Program-made: the position numbers and the translations under genes
Shown: in pieces, positions 62,836-64,000 of the stretch
How positions within the stretch are numbered: the first letter of the stretch is position 1
Layout: each line of letters starts with the position of its first letter
Notes under the pieces: generated by a model
Told to the model about the DNA's origin: nothing
Databases searched by the model: none
What the model saw: only the letters and a program-made list of their open reading frames with translations
Assembly (NCBI RefSeq): GCF_019703515.2
Contig: NC_059362.1
Span: 26,495,826 to 26,559,825 of the forward strand
Length of the DNA: 64,000 nt
Source: Myxocyprinus asiaticus
Taxonomy: Eukaryota > Chordata > Actinopteri > Cypriniformes > Catostomidae
Direction of reading: 5' to 3'

Positions 62836-63965
62836 GAAACATCTCCGGTTACTCATGTACACATTTGGTAAGACATTGCATTTGAACGCTATGGGGAATT
62901 CCTAGTCCACAACTTAGCTGAAGCCCTTGTATCATAATGACAATCTTATGATTGGCAATGGTGTTTGAGCCCCGCGCTTTTAGGCATGCATTTGCCCTAT
63001 ATAAGCGGGCACTCAAACACCATTTCTTCCGAATTTTCTGAATGAAGGACAAGAACTTATGCTCGTACCTCAAAACTCTGAAGTAGTAGTGTGGCCAAGT
63101 TTTGCGATGTCTCGTTCCCTTCATCTCAGGGAATCAAGGTTACATGAGTATCCGGAGACATTCCCTGTTGATTCAGTTCCCTCGACATTGCATTGGAGCG
63201 CTATGGGGAACGGAGTCCCATCACGCCACACTACGTAGCATCATACCCTAAGATGTACTAAGGTAGAAACACTTAGAAGAATATGTATATGAGGTCATGG
63301 GTCCTTCGGGCAGTGACTTATTATGATATGTCTTCAAGTGTGTATGAAAATGAATAACCCCACATGGTGAAAACCAGATAGGAAGTTCATTTTAATCTGA
63401 GGATCTATATGAGTCATATAATACACCATTTGGCATGGGTGTGGCCCAGGCAGTGAACGCAGCTCTCATATCTGACGGAACGATGTGTCGCTCACAGGAA
63501 CACTTGCAACACATCATCTTTAAAAAGATGCGTACACACAAGCAATGCTTTTATAGAGTGTTTTATGTCACTTGGATGGAATATTACGTATATACATATA
63601 TATACAGTATATCAAAGGATACAGCTCCTGCCTGGATGTTGCGGGAAGCGGGTAGATGTCTCACTGAGCAAAGAACCTGATACGGCAGCGAGGCGAAGAA
63701 ACTTCTTCACCGGAACACTTGTGGGGGTGGGTGAATCTTTCGCGGCAGGCACAGAGAGTCAGGCGAAGACCGTCCTGATGTGTCTGCAGGGAATCCCGTC
63801 CGCTGATGGGTATCCATTGATGGCGAAGAGAGGGCTGTTCCGGATGCATAGTCAAGACAAGCTTGAAGGAAGAAAACTCTGAAGAAATGGTGTTTGAGCG
63901 CCTGCTAATATAGTGCAAATGCGCATCTAAAAGGGCGGGGCTCTAACACCAGTGCCAATCATAAC
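62836..63965. mobile_element. Composite inverted-repeat unit
   Basis: Arm 62950-63035 (TTATGATTGGCAATGGTGTT ... CAAACACCATTTCTTC) is repeated inverted at 63885-63963. A second, smaller inverted pair (ATCTCCGGTTACTCATG near 62840 and CATGAGTATCCGGAGACAT near 63147) and a repeated 'CATTG-CATT-GA-CGCTATGGGGAA' motif (62875, 63187) lie to the left. I recognise the GCTATGGGGAAC motif from cyprinid repeats. Reading frames inside (63435-63680, 63565-63882) show no known domain. Confidence 0.55.
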
Positions 63966-64000
63966 ATTTACATTTATTCATTTGGCAGATGCTTTTATCC
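63966..64000. mobile_element. Start of a teleost repeat cut by the window edge
   Basis: ACATTTACATTTATTCATTT followed by GGCAGATGCTTTTATCC is the opening of a very common fish interspersed repeat. It runs off the right edge. Confidence 0.6.

Overview
This window is nuclear DNA of a teleost fish, most probably a cyprinid. It is AT-rich and packed with transposon debris typical of carp-like genomes: several Tc1/mariner families, hAT and other inverted-repeat non-autonomous elements, a tRNA-derived SINE, an L2/CR1-type LINE and long microsatellites. There are no bacterial operons, RBS sites, rRNA genes or CRISPR arrays.

Only two genes are well supported, and they form a conserved vertebrate pair. 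The intronless forkhead gene foxq1 (CDS 42446-43381, +) is followed about 10 kb downstream by the two-exon forkhead gene foxf2 (exons 53522-54464 and 55510-55688, +). This is the FOXQ1-FOXF2(-FOXC1) cluster; foxc1 would be expected to the right, outside the window. Teleosts often keep two copies of this cluster, and I could not decide between the a and b paralogs. A cluster of promoter-type motifs on the minus strand near 630-681 may be the start of a gene transcribed off the left edge. exoc2 is the neighbour expected from tetrapod synteny, but this is weak evidence.

Layout. 1-0.7 kb: possible minus-strand promoter. 0.7-23 kb: noncoding, with four copies of one palindromic MITE (one carrying a SINE), a second palindromic family, and three Tc1-like elements at 10.2-11.7, 13.6-15.1 and 17.7-18.9 kb. 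23-42 kb: a dense nest of elements, including a nearly intact Tc1 element (26.8-28.4 kb), a Tc1 element split by a 1.0 kb hAT-like insertion (29.3-32.0 kb), hAT-like pieces, a second SINE, and another Tc1 relic (40.3-41.5 kb). 42.2-44.05 kb: foxq1, with a MITE in its 3' UTR. 44-53 kb: the intergenic region, with MITEs, a hAT-like element with a perfect 8-bp target duplication, long TA tracts, and a 50.3-51.8 kb stretch holding a strong hairpin and good splice signals. 53.1-56 kb: foxf2. 56.4-64 kb: an inverted-repeat element, a decayed but nearly full-length LINE (58.8-61.95 kb) and a composite inverted-repeat unit.

Both genes encode nuclear DNA-binding transcription factors with intact forkhead domains. 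From family knowledge, foxf2 acts in mesenchyme, neural crest and mural cells and foxq1 in epithelial and other lineages; shared regulatory DNA in the intergenic region is plausible. I see no wholly new coding system. The best candidates for something undescribed are the 50298-50370 hairpin and the putative noncoding exons upstream of foxf2.
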